Position numbers and translations under genes: made by a program. Positions 1-10,687 of a DNA stretch of 64,000 nucleotides are shown here, in pieces; the stretch's first letter is position 1, and the number at the start of each line of letters is the position of its first letter. The stretch is from Maratus speciosus (Eukaryota > Arthropoda > Arachnida > Araneae > Salticidae), in contig OZ010788.1 in the NCBI GenBank assembly GCA_963932465.1, positions 667,576,484 to 667,640,483 on the forward strand, read 5' to 3'. Under the pieces are notes generated by a model. It was not told the DNA's origin, did no database searches, and was given only the letters and a program-made list of their open reading frames with translations.

Positions 1-682
1 TACGAGCCAGCCGCTAAAATCGGGTTAACAGGTGTTTTCCACCAAATTATGACTTGGCAGACCGATTGCGTTTTAATATGGGAATCAAGATTTAACTAAT
101 CCTAGAATTTCATCCGTGAACTCGATGAGGTGATTGTCTGTACTGCCGGCTCCCGGTCTATAAGTTTTAATAGTTATTTTTGCTTTATAAAACCTTACTG
201 AACAGGTACTGAACAGGTAATCAGCATTGAGGGGTTTCCTAGCTGTTATCAGCTTAACACCCAGACTAGGAAATTAGAATGTCTTATGTTTTAATGAGCC
301 ATTGGGATAAAGTTAACTGTAGCAATGCTACTATAAGAAAATAGAAGTTTACAAGAGAAAAATAAGAGAAATAAGGAAAAAAGGAATAAAAATAGATTTA
401 AATTTAAGTAAAAACTTAAGAAGAAAGTAAGTTAACAATAAATCTTAAGAAAATTTACATGAGTCTTAAAGTAATTAAAGTCTAACTGTAGTTGTAGAAC
501 TACTATATGGATATTTGAAAGTTAAAGTTAGTACTGTTCAGTGAAACACTCACCAAGCAAGGGCAAGAAAAGCTAGGGTGGCAAGACCACAACATCCAAC
601 CAAAAAAAAGGGACAATTCAGGGCCATACATTTTATTTTTATATAAGTTTTTCTGTTTTTATGGTCTCTATGTTATATAGAG

Positions 683-684
<2 letters not shown>
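1..684. other. Flank of the jockey element; no gene seen
   Basis: This stretch has no open frame worth naming. The first ~340 bases are less AT-rich than most of the window; the rest is purine-rich. Bases ~228-345 resemble 22836-22950 (shared GGGG-TTCCTAG, a CCCAG block and AATGAGCCATTGGG), so this part is itself an interspersed repeat. The last bases abut the poly(T) that marks the 3' end of the minus-strand retrotransposon. Confidence 0.5.
228..345 (+). repeat. Interspersed repeat, copy 1 (second copy at 22836-22950)
   Basis: Both copies carry, in the same order, a GGGG(T/C)TTCCTAG block, a CCCAG block, the motif AATGAGCCATTGGG and a short TA-rich palindrome near 'agttaactgtagc'/'aaaactac', followed by purine-rich DNA. 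The class of repeat is not recognised; it could be the untranslated end of another retrotransposon. Confidence 0.45.

Positions 685-719
<35 letters not shown>
685..719 (-). other. Poly(A) tail of the jockey element (seen as poly-T)
   Basis: A run of about 35 T directly downstream (minus-strand sense) of the ORF2 stop and a short A-rich 3' untranslated region. This marks the reverse-transcription start point and sets the element's orientation. Confidence 0.8.
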
Positions 720-722
<3 letters not shown>

Positions 723-786
723 TATTATAAGAAAAGCAAATAAAAAGAAAAGAGAGAAGGCAAAATTAGCAAGGAGAACTCAGATG

Positions 787-3474
787 TTACTGAGTGTCCA
801 TAATTATGGAAAATCTGGGCCGTTTCCGATGGTGGGGTTCAAAAGCGTCATAGTCCGGTAGCTCCGCTACAATTTCATTAGGGAGGTCAAAAAATTTTTC
901 ATAAAATTTTTTGGCTAAGTCGTTTATGCGTTTTCGTAATGTAGTAGTTTTAAGGTCTCTACGGACCGTGGAGTTGCGAAGGTAACGAGATGCGTTACGG
1001 ACAGTACGCAGGTTGGAATTGTGCAGGCGACTAAGGTTGTCCATAGTGGTCTTACAAGTGAAGCCCCAGACCGGACTGGCATAGGTGATGATGGGAAGGA
1101 TGCATGAATTATAGAGGATTAATTTATTGTGAACAGACAAGGTTTTACTGTTAAGGAGAGGTTTTATAGAGTTAAAGGCTCCAGCGACTTTACCTCTGAT
1201 GGAGAAAGTGTGCTTTTTCCAGGTTAGGCGGCGGTCCAGAATGACCCCAAGATACTTAGCTTGGTCTGACCAAGGGATAGCAGTGTTGTTAATAGTGATT
1301 CTGTTAGGGAAAATTATTTTGCGAGAGAAATATACTGCAGTAGTTTTAGTTTCATTTATGACAACGCGCCAAAGCATGCACCAGTCCATGAAGTCATCAA
1401 CATGAGTCTGTAGGTACCTGTAAAGAGTATACGGGTGGTGTGCCGAAGCGTAAATACAGGTGTCGTCCGCATAAAGAGCGAGGTGAGTGTGCAAGGAGCG
1501 TGGGATGTCATTAAAGAAAATGTTAAATAAGAATGGGCCCAACACGCTCCCCTGAAGGATGCCCGCTAGGATAAGGAGAATAATAGATAGAATGTTGTTT
1601 ATGCGGACTTGAAAAGAGCGGTCGCAAAGGTACGAATATATTAAATGTATAAGTCTGGGATGAAAACCGAGCTGAATTAATTTGTAAATGAGGCCCATAT
1701 GCCAGACCTTGTCAAATGCCTTTGCGACATCAAGAAAGATGGCAGCTGCGGGAATTTTTGCATTGAGTTTCTCGCTGAGAAACTCAACAACCCTAAGAAG
1801 CTGGTGTTGTGTTGAGTGTTTTGGGCGAAAGCCGAACTGCTCGGGCATGAGAATGTTGTGCTGCTGAATGAACTCCTGCAACTGGGCACGAATGACACGT
1901 TCCACCACTTTACTGATAGAAGGTAGCAAGGAGATAGGTCTGTAATTAGTGGGGTCAGACAGGTTAGTTCCAGGTTTTGGAATAGGAGAGATTATAGAAA
2001 GTTTCCAGGGTTTAGGGAAGTAGTTATGTTTTAAGATAGCGTTAGTGAGGTCAGTGATATAGATAATGCAATTAGGAGGAAGGTTTCTAAGAGCAGAGTT
2101 AGTAATTTTATCGTATCCTGGGGTTTTACGCTTTTTGAGTTTTTTGATAATATTGTGGATAACAATAGGTTGAATTTTAGGGGGGGGATCTTGAGGGGGG
2201 TTAGCCAAAAAATTCCGAACTGTCTCGTTAACATGATCAAGGTGAGCTTGGTTTGCAAGGGTAGGATTAGGAGAAAATTGGGTGGCATAAGAATTAGCAA
2301 GCATGTTAGCTTTTTCTTGGTCAGTATAAGCGGTAACATTATTAGATGTGAGGGGGGGGATGGAAGTGTAGTGTTTATTTAGTTTGCGTTTAAGAATCCA
2401 AAGAGATTTGTCCTCGTAAGAAAGAGTTTTGAGAAAGTTGTTCCAACTTTTCTGTTTTTCTTTATAAAGACTGTTTTTGATTTTATTGTTTAGCCTATTG
2501 AGAAGAGGTTTAATGGAGGGGTCTCTTGAACTTTGAAATTGTCGCCGGAGCTGATTACGCTGTTTGATAAGGTTGTAAATATAACGGGGTGGGACAAAGG
2601 CAAAGTTATTTTTGAAGGTGTTAAATGTAGAAAAATTTTGAGCATTAGTGATATGGGAGTTTAGATGTTCAACAGCCGCATCAATGTCATCGGTATTATT
2701 AATATCAGGGAAGGTGATGTCCTGAGAGTTAAGGTAGTTAGTAAATTTATTCCAGTCAATAGCCACGGAAGGGGGGGGAGAAAGAGGATTAATAATATCT
2801 ATTTTAAAGCAGACAGGCAGGTGATCAGAGGAGAGGTCGTTAATAACTGTAGAGTAGATAGGGTAAGGAAGATTTTTGGAAAGAGCAAGATCAATGATAG
2901 AGTCCCGGGCGCCAGGCAGTTTGGAAATGTGCGTTGGTCTGGGTGGTGCATGAAGATTTAATTTTAAGTTTTGGACTAAGTTGTGAAGAGAGGTACCCCG
3001 CCGAGAATTGCCATGGCAATTCCAGCGTCTGCTTTTGGCATTGTAATCGCCTACGAAAAAGCAGTGGTGATGTTGTGAAAAAAGTTGTGTAAGGCTATTA
3101 ACAGGTAAGTTACCAGTGGGTGGAGCATAAATAGAAGCTAAATTAATATTGATATGAGGAAGTTTAAGATTGATACTGGTATACTCAAGATCATTATAGG
3201 TGTGGTTGTTCGATTGGTAGTGTGGAAGATGGTTCTTGATGTAGATAGCGGTACCTCCTCTGTGCGTACCATCCGCACGAGGTGTATGGAATAGCCTGTA
3301 CCCAGGGATGTTAATGTTGAAGGTGGGGTTGAAAGTCTCTTGAAGGAAAATAACATCAACTTGAGGATGTTCGTGCATAAAGAGTTTAAGTTCATTAAAT
3401 TTATTCTGCAGGAAGTTACAGTTCCGGGAAAGAAAAATAAGAGAGGAAAAAGTGGGAGAGGAATTACTCATCAT
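787..3474 (-). CDS. ORF2: endonuclease-reverse transcriptase of a jockey-like element
   Basis: The product (895 aa) nicks target DNA and copies the element RNA at the nick. The N-terminal APE-type endonuclease (about residues 13-225) keeps the expected signatures: NCN near 18-20, LQE at 44-46, GDYNA at 142-146 and SDH at 216-218. The reverse transcriptase (about 435-720) shows NYRPISLLP at 510-518, FLDVAKAFD at 580-588, QGSVLGP at 641-647 and the catalytic YADD at 668-671. The tail (about 790-895) resembles other jockey C-termini (SPVWGFTC, NASRYLR). Seen: one uninterrupted frame of family-typical length. Odd: in the usual GxPQGS motif, Leu640 takes the place of proline, and the endonuclease motif usually read WNANG is RNCNF; either may lower activity. 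The first of two adjacent ATGs is used as start; it overlaps the ORF1 stop by 11 bases (ATGATGAGTAA), hinting at coupled translation. No cysteine-rich zinc region is seen at the end. Confidence 0.92.
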   Translation of the reverse strand: MMSNSSPTFSSLIFLSRNCNFLQNKFNELKLFMHEHPQVDVIFLQETFNPTFNINIPGYRLFHTPRADGTHRGGTAIYIKNHLPHYQSNNHTYNDLEYTSINLKLPHININLASIYAPPTGNLPVNSLTQLFSQHHHCFFVGDYNAKSRRWNCHGNSRRGTSLHNLVQNLKLNLHAPPRPTHISKLPGARDSIIDLALSKNLPYPIYSTVINDLSSDHLPVCFKIDIINPLSPPPSVAIDWNKFTNYLNSQDITFPDINNTDDIDAAVEHLNSHITNAQNFSTFNTFKNNFAFVPPRYIYNLIKQRNQLRRQFQSSRDPSIKPLLNRLNNKIKNSLYKEKQKSWNNFLKTLSYEDKSLWILKRKLNKHYTSIPPLTSNNVTAYTDQEKANMLANSYATQFSPNPTLANQAHLDHVNETVRNFLANPPQDPPPKIQPIVIHNIIKKLKKRKTPGYDKITNSALRNLPPNCIIYITDLTNAILKHNYFPKPWKLSIISPIPKPGTNLSDPTNYRPISLLPSISKVVERVIRAQLQEFIQQHNILMPEQFGFRPKHSTQHQLLRVVEFLSEKLNAKIPAAAIFLDVAKAFDKVWHMGLIYKLIQLGFHPRLIHLIYSYLCDRSFQVRINNILSIILLILAGILQGSVLGPFLFNIFFNDIPRSLHTHLALYADDTCIYASAHHPYTLYRYLQTHVDDFMDWCMLWRVVINETKTTAVYFSRKIIFPNRITINNTAIPWSDQAKYLGVILDRRLTWKKHTFSIRGKVAGAFNSIKPLLNSKTLSVHNKLILYNSCILPIITYASPVWGFTCKTTMDNLSRLHNSNLRTVRNASRYLRNSTVRRDLKTTTLRKRINDLAKKFYEKFFDLPNEIVAELPDYDAFEPHHRKRPRFSIIMDTQ

Positions 3475-5084
3475 TAAATGTGTTAAATTCCGTGGCTAAA
3501 GTTTCTATAGCACTCATAAGGATGAGTATTTTTTCTATTGGATCTTGTATATTTTTAGTTTGGTTAGCAATATTTTTGAAACATTGGATGAATTTGTTAA
3601 ATTTTAGGAGTTCTTTCATCTCCTTGAAGGTCTTAAATATTTCTTTTAAGTCATTAGCATAATTAGAACTACTGGGTTGTTCTGGTGTTGCATTTTGAGT
3701 GTCATTTGGCTTATTTGGTGTAGTGTTTTCGGGGTTAGGTCTTGGGAGGGAGAAGTGAGCGGAGCCGGGGCTTCCGTTGGTTTTTCTTCTGGTTTTTTGG
3801 CCTCTGGCTTACGGACATAGTTATATGTTGATAAGAGTTCCGCCATTGCGTTTGGAATGATTTTAGGGTTTTCTTTTCGGACGGTTTTGGGGTCCTGCTG
3901 TTTTTTATGAAACTGGGGGGTTTTGGGGCAACCACGGTAAGTAGCCACGTGCTCGCCATAACAATTTGAACATTTGGGGATGATCTTACCAATTTTATTG
4001 CACTGGGGGGTTAAATGCTCTTCCGAGCATTTGGCGCGAGCATCTGGCAACGATAGCATTGCTTTACGATGTTGGTGCCTTTAAATCGCTCAATATCTAC
4101 TTTAATGTAGCAAATTTCGTGAATTTGGTAGATTTCTTCGAATTTTTCGCGTGGGAGGACATTGACGACATAGAGGGGCATAGGACGACCGGTCTTCCTA
4201 CTTTTCATCATTGAGGCTCTATTGGCCACGAAATTATGCTCTTTAAGAGCTTCAATTATGACCTGGGGGTCGGTATATGGGGGGATTCCCCTAATGACGA
4301 CTTTCCTGGGGCGCTGTTCCGCGGGGCTCAGGGTTGTATATGGAATTGTTTTAGAATCAAGATAGTCCTGTGTTTTTCGGAAATCTGCATCAGTTTTACA
4401 GTGGATTTTGAGTAATTCACCGTCTAATTTAATCAAGGGATTGCTGTCGTTGAGTTTTTTAATCTCACTAGCAAGCTCCGTCCACTTGCCTTGAAACTCA
4501 ATATAGAAGGGGTGGATTTTTGGTTTTTTAGGGACTACTTCAGTATTGGAGCTACCGGCTGACACACCTTGAGAGGGCTCAGAAGAGTCCATGATATTTT
4601 CGTCTAGGTATTTTTCAGATATACTAGCATACTTATTCTTTAAGGGGATATTAGATTTTAGATCATTTCTCCTACGTTTTAGTGAATTAGCGGGGGTGAA
4701 TCCGTCATCTGAGTTCACCGCAATTGCCTTGAGTTTTGTTAATATGTCAATTAGATCATAGTCATGATCACAGATAAAAGTTTTAAACTCTCTTAGTTGA
4801 CTTAATTTTAGGGGGTCAAATGGCTCATTGAACAAAAACATAAGATTATTGAGAAGATTACTCACGCTAGTCTTATGCTGAGGATTCGTCAGGTAGTCTT
4901 CTTTACTTAAGAGTCTCATTATGTAGTTGTCACAATCTTGCAGGAATTGCTGTACAATCATTCTTTGGACTTCATCCGCTACTCCGGGAAATTCCATCCA
5001 CGCAGCAGCTAAATCAGATTTCTCCTCTCCATTCAGGATGCGGAGTGCATTGTCAGAAAATTTAAGCGGGTCCTCAGTACCCAT
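3464..5084 (-). pseudogene. ORF1: gag-like nucleic-acid-binding protein, broken by two frameshifts
   Basis: ORF1 proteins of jockey-type elements bind the element RNA. Three pieces in three frames make up this one. Piece 1 (5084 to ~4055, 357 codons before a stop) has an acidic/low-complexity N-terminal half, then a PRE_C2HC-type region (about residues 258-330, with PRKVVIRGIPP) and the start of a zinc knuckle (CYRC at 343-346). Piece 2 (~4059-3646) carries the remaining CCHC knuckles (PQCNKIG; CSNCYGEHV...GC). Between them the central part of the first knuckle, including the Gly-His, appears missing, so a small deletion is the likely cause. Piece 3 continues in the third frame to a TAA at 3464-3466, inside the ORF2 start. 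The second shift lies between about 3660 and 3800, where both frames are open. Resembles 'nucleic-acid-binding protein from transposon X-element'. No intact ORF1 protein can be made from this copy. Confidence 0.85.
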
Positions 5085-5340
5085 TATTATCGTCGGTGAG
5101 CTCTCTATATTGTACTACTATGATGCATCAAGTCCAGTAAACAGTCACCTATTCGTACGAACTAGTTTCTATTACGTGTCACTATCAGCACCACAACACA
5201 TGCGAAGATACTTGCAAAAGATCACGCTAGTTCTAAAAACATCGAACTGCGAATACGATCTCTTGAGAATAAAACGACCAGCAAGCAGTAACTACGTCTG
5301 TTCCCTCCAAGAGGCACCAGTAGACTCTATAAAACCTTAA

Positions 5341-6185
5341 ATTTCGATACATAAAATAAAAGAAAATAACTATTCAAAATTTTCTGGTGTGGATTCAATA
5401 TTTCTCAATAGAAGAACCGCTAGACGTGGCAACACTATTTTAAGCGCTTCCATAACTTTAATTAAGCTAAGACTAATTTTCAGAATAATTTTTCTGGTTG
5501 TTAGTTGAATTTAAAAAATAAAATTTGGATAGATTACTTTTTATTTTATAAAAAATTTATATTATTATTTTAACTCCTTTTTACGAAATAAATCATTGCA
5601 TTTAAAGGTCGTGTAGATTACATCTATGTTCGTTCAAATTCACGAAATAAATACGAAAAGACTGTAGAAATATTTAAATGATTCATGTTGGCATTGATAA
5701 ACAAACATCTTTAGAATGTTACAACCATATTATAAATTGCAGATTAATTTTGAATATTTAATATTAAAGTATTTTTTACAATAATAAGCATGAAAATATT
5801 ATAAAATTTAATTCCCGAATTGCTATCTCTCCCATTCTTGAAAATACTATTTAAACTTTATTTAAAGAAACATTTTTCAGATTTCCCTAAGGAGCAAACA
5901 AGGTATAAAAGGCTTAAAGATCTTTAAGAAGGCGGATTATGAATTAACTTAATTTTGGAAGAAAAAAAAAGATAAAAATCTTAGCAAAATACTTCTTCAA
6001 TAATCACTTACTAAGAAATTGATTCTATTTCATTCTTCAGTTATTTCAATAAGTACTTTCACCGGTAAAAAAAAAAAAAAAAAAAAAAAAACCCTCTCGT
6101 ATTTATTGAGCAGAAAATTGCCCAACAAAATATTTCCACTAAAAGAGGCGGGGATAGAGAGAAGGGAAGGCTAAATTAATTTTAC
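5341..6185. other. AT-rich DNA, no gene; A25 run
   Basis: Nothing recognisable beyond AT-rich sequence. It contains an A run at 6067-6091. It separates the retrotransposon from the satellite array. Confidence 0.4.
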
Positions 6186-9030
6186 GGCTCATAACTTTTA
6201 TTTCGCTTCGACATTAAACCCAGGGCGATTTGCAAACAATTTTTGAGGGTGCGAAAAGATTTCTGTACACAACAGGTGTATAACATCAAAGAGAAAAATG
6301 GGACGAAGTTTTTGCTGATCGAGCGAATTTAGATTTTTGTGGATTTAGCTTGTGGCAACTAGGAAGAAAGTAATTGTTGTATTTAATGCAATAATGTTTT
6401 CAATGAGTTTTTTAAAAATGAATGTTTTTTGTTGATTAAGCAAAATAATCAAATGTGCGGTAATCAACGAGATTTCGATATATTAATCGAAATCGTAGAG
6501 GAATGCGATGAAGTAGTAGTTGTATACCTTTTATTTTAATGCGACCTTAAACCCAGGGCGATTTGAAAGAAATCTTACGGGGTGCCAAAAGATTTCTGTA
6601 CACAGCAGGTATATCAAATAGAAAATGGAACTTAGTTTTTACTAGCTAACGAATGTAGATTTTTGTTATTGCTCATGGCAACGGTTGTAGTATTTAATGC
6701 AATGATGTTTTTAATGAGTTTTTTAAAAATGAATGTTTTTTGTTGATAAAGCATTAACTGTATTATTAAAGGCAAAATAATGAAATGTGCGGTAATCGAC
6801 GAGATTTCGATATATTAATCGAAATCATAGAGGCATGCGATGAAATTGTAGTTGTATACCTTTTATTTTGATTCGACATTAAACTCAGGGCGATTTGCAA
6901 GAAATTTTTGGAAGTGCAAAAAGATTTCTGCACACAGCAGGTATATAGCATCAAACAGAAAATGGAACGCAGTTTTGCTTAGCTAACGAATTTAGATTTT
7001 TTTTTATTGCTTATGGCAACGGTTGTTGTATTGCATGCAATGATGTTTTTAATGAGTTTCTTTTTTAAAAATGGATGTGTTTGTTGATTAGGCGTTATCT
7101 ATATTACTAAAGGCAAAATAATGAAATGTGCGGTAATCGAAGAGATTTTGATATATTAATCGAAATCGTAGAGGAATGCGATGAAGTAGTAGTCGTATAT
7201 CTTTTATTTCGATTCGACATTAAACCTAGGGGGATTTGCAATAAATTTTTGGGGGTGCAAAAAAGATTTCTGTACACAGCAGATGCATAGTATCGAACAG
7301 AAAATGGAACATAGTTTTGCTTAGCTAACCAATTTAAATTTTTTTACTGTTTATAGCAACAGGGAAGAAAGCAATTGTTGTATTTAATGCAATAATGTTT
7401 TCAATGAGTTTTTTTTTTTTTTAATGAATGTTTTTTGTTTATTAAGCATTACTTATATTATTAAAAGGAAATAATGAAATGTGCGGTAATCGACGAGATT
7501 TCCATATATTAATCAAAATCGTAGAGGAATGCGATGAAGTAGTAGTCGTATATCTTTTATTTTGATTCGACATTAAACTCAGGGCGATTTGCAAGAAATT
7601 TTTTGAAGTAGAAAAAGATTTCTGTTCACAGCAGTTGTATCAAACAGAAAATGGAAGGTAGTTTTGCTTAGCTAACGAATTTAGATTTTTTTTTTTTATT
7701 GCTTATGGCAACGGTTGTTGTATTGCATGCAATGTTGTTTTTAATGAGTTTCTTTTTTAAAAATGGATGTGTTTGTTGATTAGGCATTATCTATATTACT
7801 AAAGGCAAAATAATGAAATGTGCGGTAATCGAAGAGATTTTGATATATTAATCGAAATCGTAGAGGAATGCGATGAAGTAGTAATCGTATATCTTTTATT
7901 TCGATTCGACATTAAACCTAGGGGGATTTGCAATAATTTTTTGGGGGTGCAAAAAAGATTTCTGTACACAGCAGATGCATAGTATCGAACAGAAAATGGA
8001 ACATAGTTTTGCTTAGCTAACGAATTTAAATTTTTGTTATTGTTTATAGCAACGGGGAAGAAAGCAATTGTTGTATTTAATGCAATAATGTTTTCAATGA
8101 GTTTTTTTTTTAAATGAATGTTTTTTGTTGATTAAGCATTACTTATATTATTAAAAGGAAAATAATGAAATGTGCGGTAATCGACGAGATTTCAATATAT
8201 TAATCAAAATCGTAGAGGAATGCGATGAAGTAGCAGTCGTATATCTTTTATTTTGATTCGACATTAAACTGAGGGAGATTTGCAAGAAATTTTTGGAAGT
8301 GGAAAAAGATTTCTGTTCACAGAAGTAGTATCAAACAGAAAATGTAACGTAGTTTTGCTTAGCTAACAAATTTAGACTTTTGTTATTGCTCTTGGCAACG
8401 ATTGCTGTACTGAATGCAATGATGTTTTTAATGAGTTTTTTTTTTTTTTAAATGAATGTTTTTTGTTGATTAGGCATTATGTATATTACTAAGGGGAAAA
8501 TAATGAAATGTGCGGTAATCGAAGAGATTTCAATATGTTAATCGAAATTGCAGAGGAATACGATAAAGTAATAGTCGTATATCTTTTGTTTTGATTCGAC
8601 GTTAAACACAGGGCGATTTAAAAGAAATTTTCGGGGGTTCAAAAAGATTTATGAACACAGCAGGTGTATAGTATAAAACAGAAAATGGAACATAGTTTTG
8701 CTTAGCTAACGAATTTAGATTTTTTTTATGGCAACGGTTGTTGTATTTAATGCAATAATGTTGTGCGAAAATATTTCGGCACACAACAGATGAATAGCAT
8801 CAAAGAAAAACTGAAACGTAATTTTTGCTGAGCGAACTAATTTAGATTTCTATTATTGCTTGTTTCATCAAAAGAGAGAACTATTATGCATTTAATGAGA
8901 TTGAAAGAACGAAATTTTTTTTAATGTGTAGATTAGGCATTACTTGTAAAGCCCATAAATCGTTCAAGGTATTATAATGAAATTATGGCAACCGATGAGA
9001 TAAAAATTGGATTGATACATGGAATACTAG
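6186..9030 (+). repeat. Tandem satellite, ~340 bp unit, 8-9 units
   Basis: The phrase ACATTAAAC followed by AGGGCGATTT recurs at about 6211, 6544, 6876, 7217, 7570, 7909, 8261 and 8599, giving unit lengths of 332-353 bp; a degenerate ninth unit runs to about 9030. Each unit carries AAAAGATTTCTG, ACACAGCAG, AAAATGGAAC, GCTTAGCTAACGAATTT, a poly-T tract, AATGAAATGTGCGGTAATCG and a palindrome ATTTCGAT...ATCGAAAT. Units alternate in type: 6876, 7570 and 8261 share one variant and 7217 and 7909 share another ('cctaggggga'), giving a two-unit period of about 692 bp. No ORF is conserved between units. Confidence 0.9.
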
Positions 9031-9310
9031 ACCTCCGAAGTAAAAAAAAAAAATTAGAAATTTGTATAACAAAATTGACCAATTCTCTAATTTAAAAATG
9101 GCATGTAATAATATTTTACATTTATTGTTAAAGTAAACTGTATATATTTTAATATATAATACCTACAAGGAAATCTCAATATGTATTAAGAAATGTAAAC
9201 ATATTTTAAGAATAGATAATACCACAAAAAATTTAAATAAAAAGTATTTAATCAGAAATGGAATAGAGAAATCATACGATGAACAATGAAAAACAGCTAC
9301 ATGTGAGTAT

Positions 9311-9518
9311 TTAACCTTCCGTCTACCAGACGGGTCCATTGGACCCGATATGTACATTCAAAATATTTATTCAAACCAGAAATTTCTTCAAAACAAACTA
9401 AATGTATAAATCAGACAATAATAAGTTAAATAAACAAATTAAATAGTTTTAAGTAAAAATTCTGGTGTAGAATGTTTTTATAAAACTTGAATAAAATTTC
9501 CGGTAGTTCTAGGGTTAA
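9311..9518 (+). mobile_element. TTAA-flanked MITE (family of 13994-14716)
   Basis: Starts TTAACCTTCCGTCTACCAGA and ends CTAGGGTTAA. Subterminal ACCAGAAATTTC (9376) and ATTCTGGTG (9460) form an inverted pair. 208 bp, no coding capacity. The right half matches the right part of 13994-14716. Confidence 0.75.
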
Positions 9519-10454
9519 TCATGTCGACATGAACATTCAGCTGTCGCAAAAAGGCATTATTTCATATAAAAAGCAGGCAAATAGCCAATCTATCACTACC
9601 GATATAATGTAATGAATGTATGTAAAATTTTAAGATAGAACAGAAAAATCCACGAATAAAAAAATCACATAAAAACATATGGAAAATGAAAAGAAAATCG
9701 AATAACAGCGAGAGAGAGCTCTCTGTCTGTATATGTCCTGTATATGTCCGGTAAGTTAAAGTCTTGAGATATTACTACTAAACTATGCTACTCAAACGGT
9801 TCTTAAGAATGATTAGAAAAATCTCTTGTCTTCTCTATGATTTTTATAATATTGTGTAAACAGCTGTTACGAATTGTAACTGACAATTGACAGAAATCGA
9901 ATCAAATTGTCCACAAAATATGTCTCTAAACATAGTAATTAATGTATCATTTCCTGTTCTATTATAGCTTGCGGAAACTATGAAAAAACCCCATTTATCT
10001 GATCTTTTTTTATTTGTATTAGGAGCGTATTCTTTTAAGGGAAGGAGACAGGACTTTTATCTCACGCTAAAACTTACTTTGTGATAGCAAAATACCTTTT
10101 CTCTCTGTCCATGAAACATTATATACTGCAAACTTGCTGTAAGAGATATTATCAGGCAATTCACAGGTAATGGAAAATAGAAAAACGAAAAAATAAACTT
10201 CAAAACGAGTTTCTTGGTCTCAGAGCTAAAATCTTGGGATATAATTATTCATTTTATCCTTTTGACACAGACGTTGTTGCAATATGAATGTGAAATTCAC
10301 TGTTTTACACAGTTGACGATTAAATTTATAGTTTTCGCGCCAACAGTTTTCGACTAAACCAAATATTTTTGCACCTTTTCTTTTACTATACACAGCATGC
10401 GTAAGGTCTTTACTTTTGAACACGACTTTTATAAATTGAAATATTCGGTTTATT
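9519..10454. other. No gene or recognised repeat
   Basis: AT-rich, with a small (GA)n tract near 9710. I see no conserved frame or element ends. Confidence 0.35.
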
Positions 10455-10687
10455 CATACTTGCCAACTTTCAATTAAACTTCCGTAAAATGAAAGTTAAA
10501 TTGACCCAGGTTAAACACTTTAATAACCAGAAAATTTATATGATGTATCATTATAGATTTAATATCATGTTTCTCAGGGAAATTCGTTTGAATTCATTTC
10601 TAAAAAAAATTGTGGTTCCAAACGTGTTTAACCTGGGTCAATTTAACTAACATTTTACGGAAGTTTAAGGAGAAGTTGGCAAGTATG
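10455..10687. mobile_element. Palindromic MITE, 'TTGCCAA' family, copy 1
   Basis: Terminal inverted repeats of about 65-70 bp: it starts CATACTTGCCAACTTT and ends TTGGCAAGTATG; further in, TTCCGTAAAATG and TTGACCCAGGTTAAACAC are mirrored as CATTTTACGGAA and GTGTTTAACCTGGGTCAA. Other copies: 13741-13969 and 32764-32997. No ORF. Superfamily not determined. Confidence 0.8.

Larger units (their letters stand above)
685..5340 (-). mobile_element. Jockey/X-element-like non-LTR retrotransposon, nearly full length
   Basis: The element reads right to left: a 5' untranslated region (above 5084), a gag-like ORF1 (broken), an intact-looking ORF2 (endonuclease plus reverse transcriptase), a ~65 bp 3' untranslated stretch, and a poly(A) tail seen as ~35 T at 685-719. 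Two ORFs, an APE-type endonuclease and a poly(A) tail with no LTRs place it in the jockey clade of non-LTR elements. The 5' edge is uncertain: it lies somewhere between ~5090 and 5340, and I found no convincing target-site duplication around the insertion. The element is richer in GC than its surroundings. A second, truncated relative lies at 39786-40284. Confidence 0.9.

Noticed and set aside
661..861. 66-codon plus frame beginning in poly-T
   Set aside because: It is the complement of the retrotransposon tail and 3' region; the Phe run is the poly(A) tail read backwards.
4927..5340. 137-codon plus frame opposite the ORF1 start
   Set aside because: It overlaps the antisense of the jockey ORF1 N-terminus and 5' untranslated region; no domain recognised.
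685..5340. Target-site duplication of the jockey element
   Set aside because: The bases left of the poly-T (GTTATATAGAGAA) were not found repeated near 5090-5500, so no duplication is claimed and the 5' edge stays uncertain.
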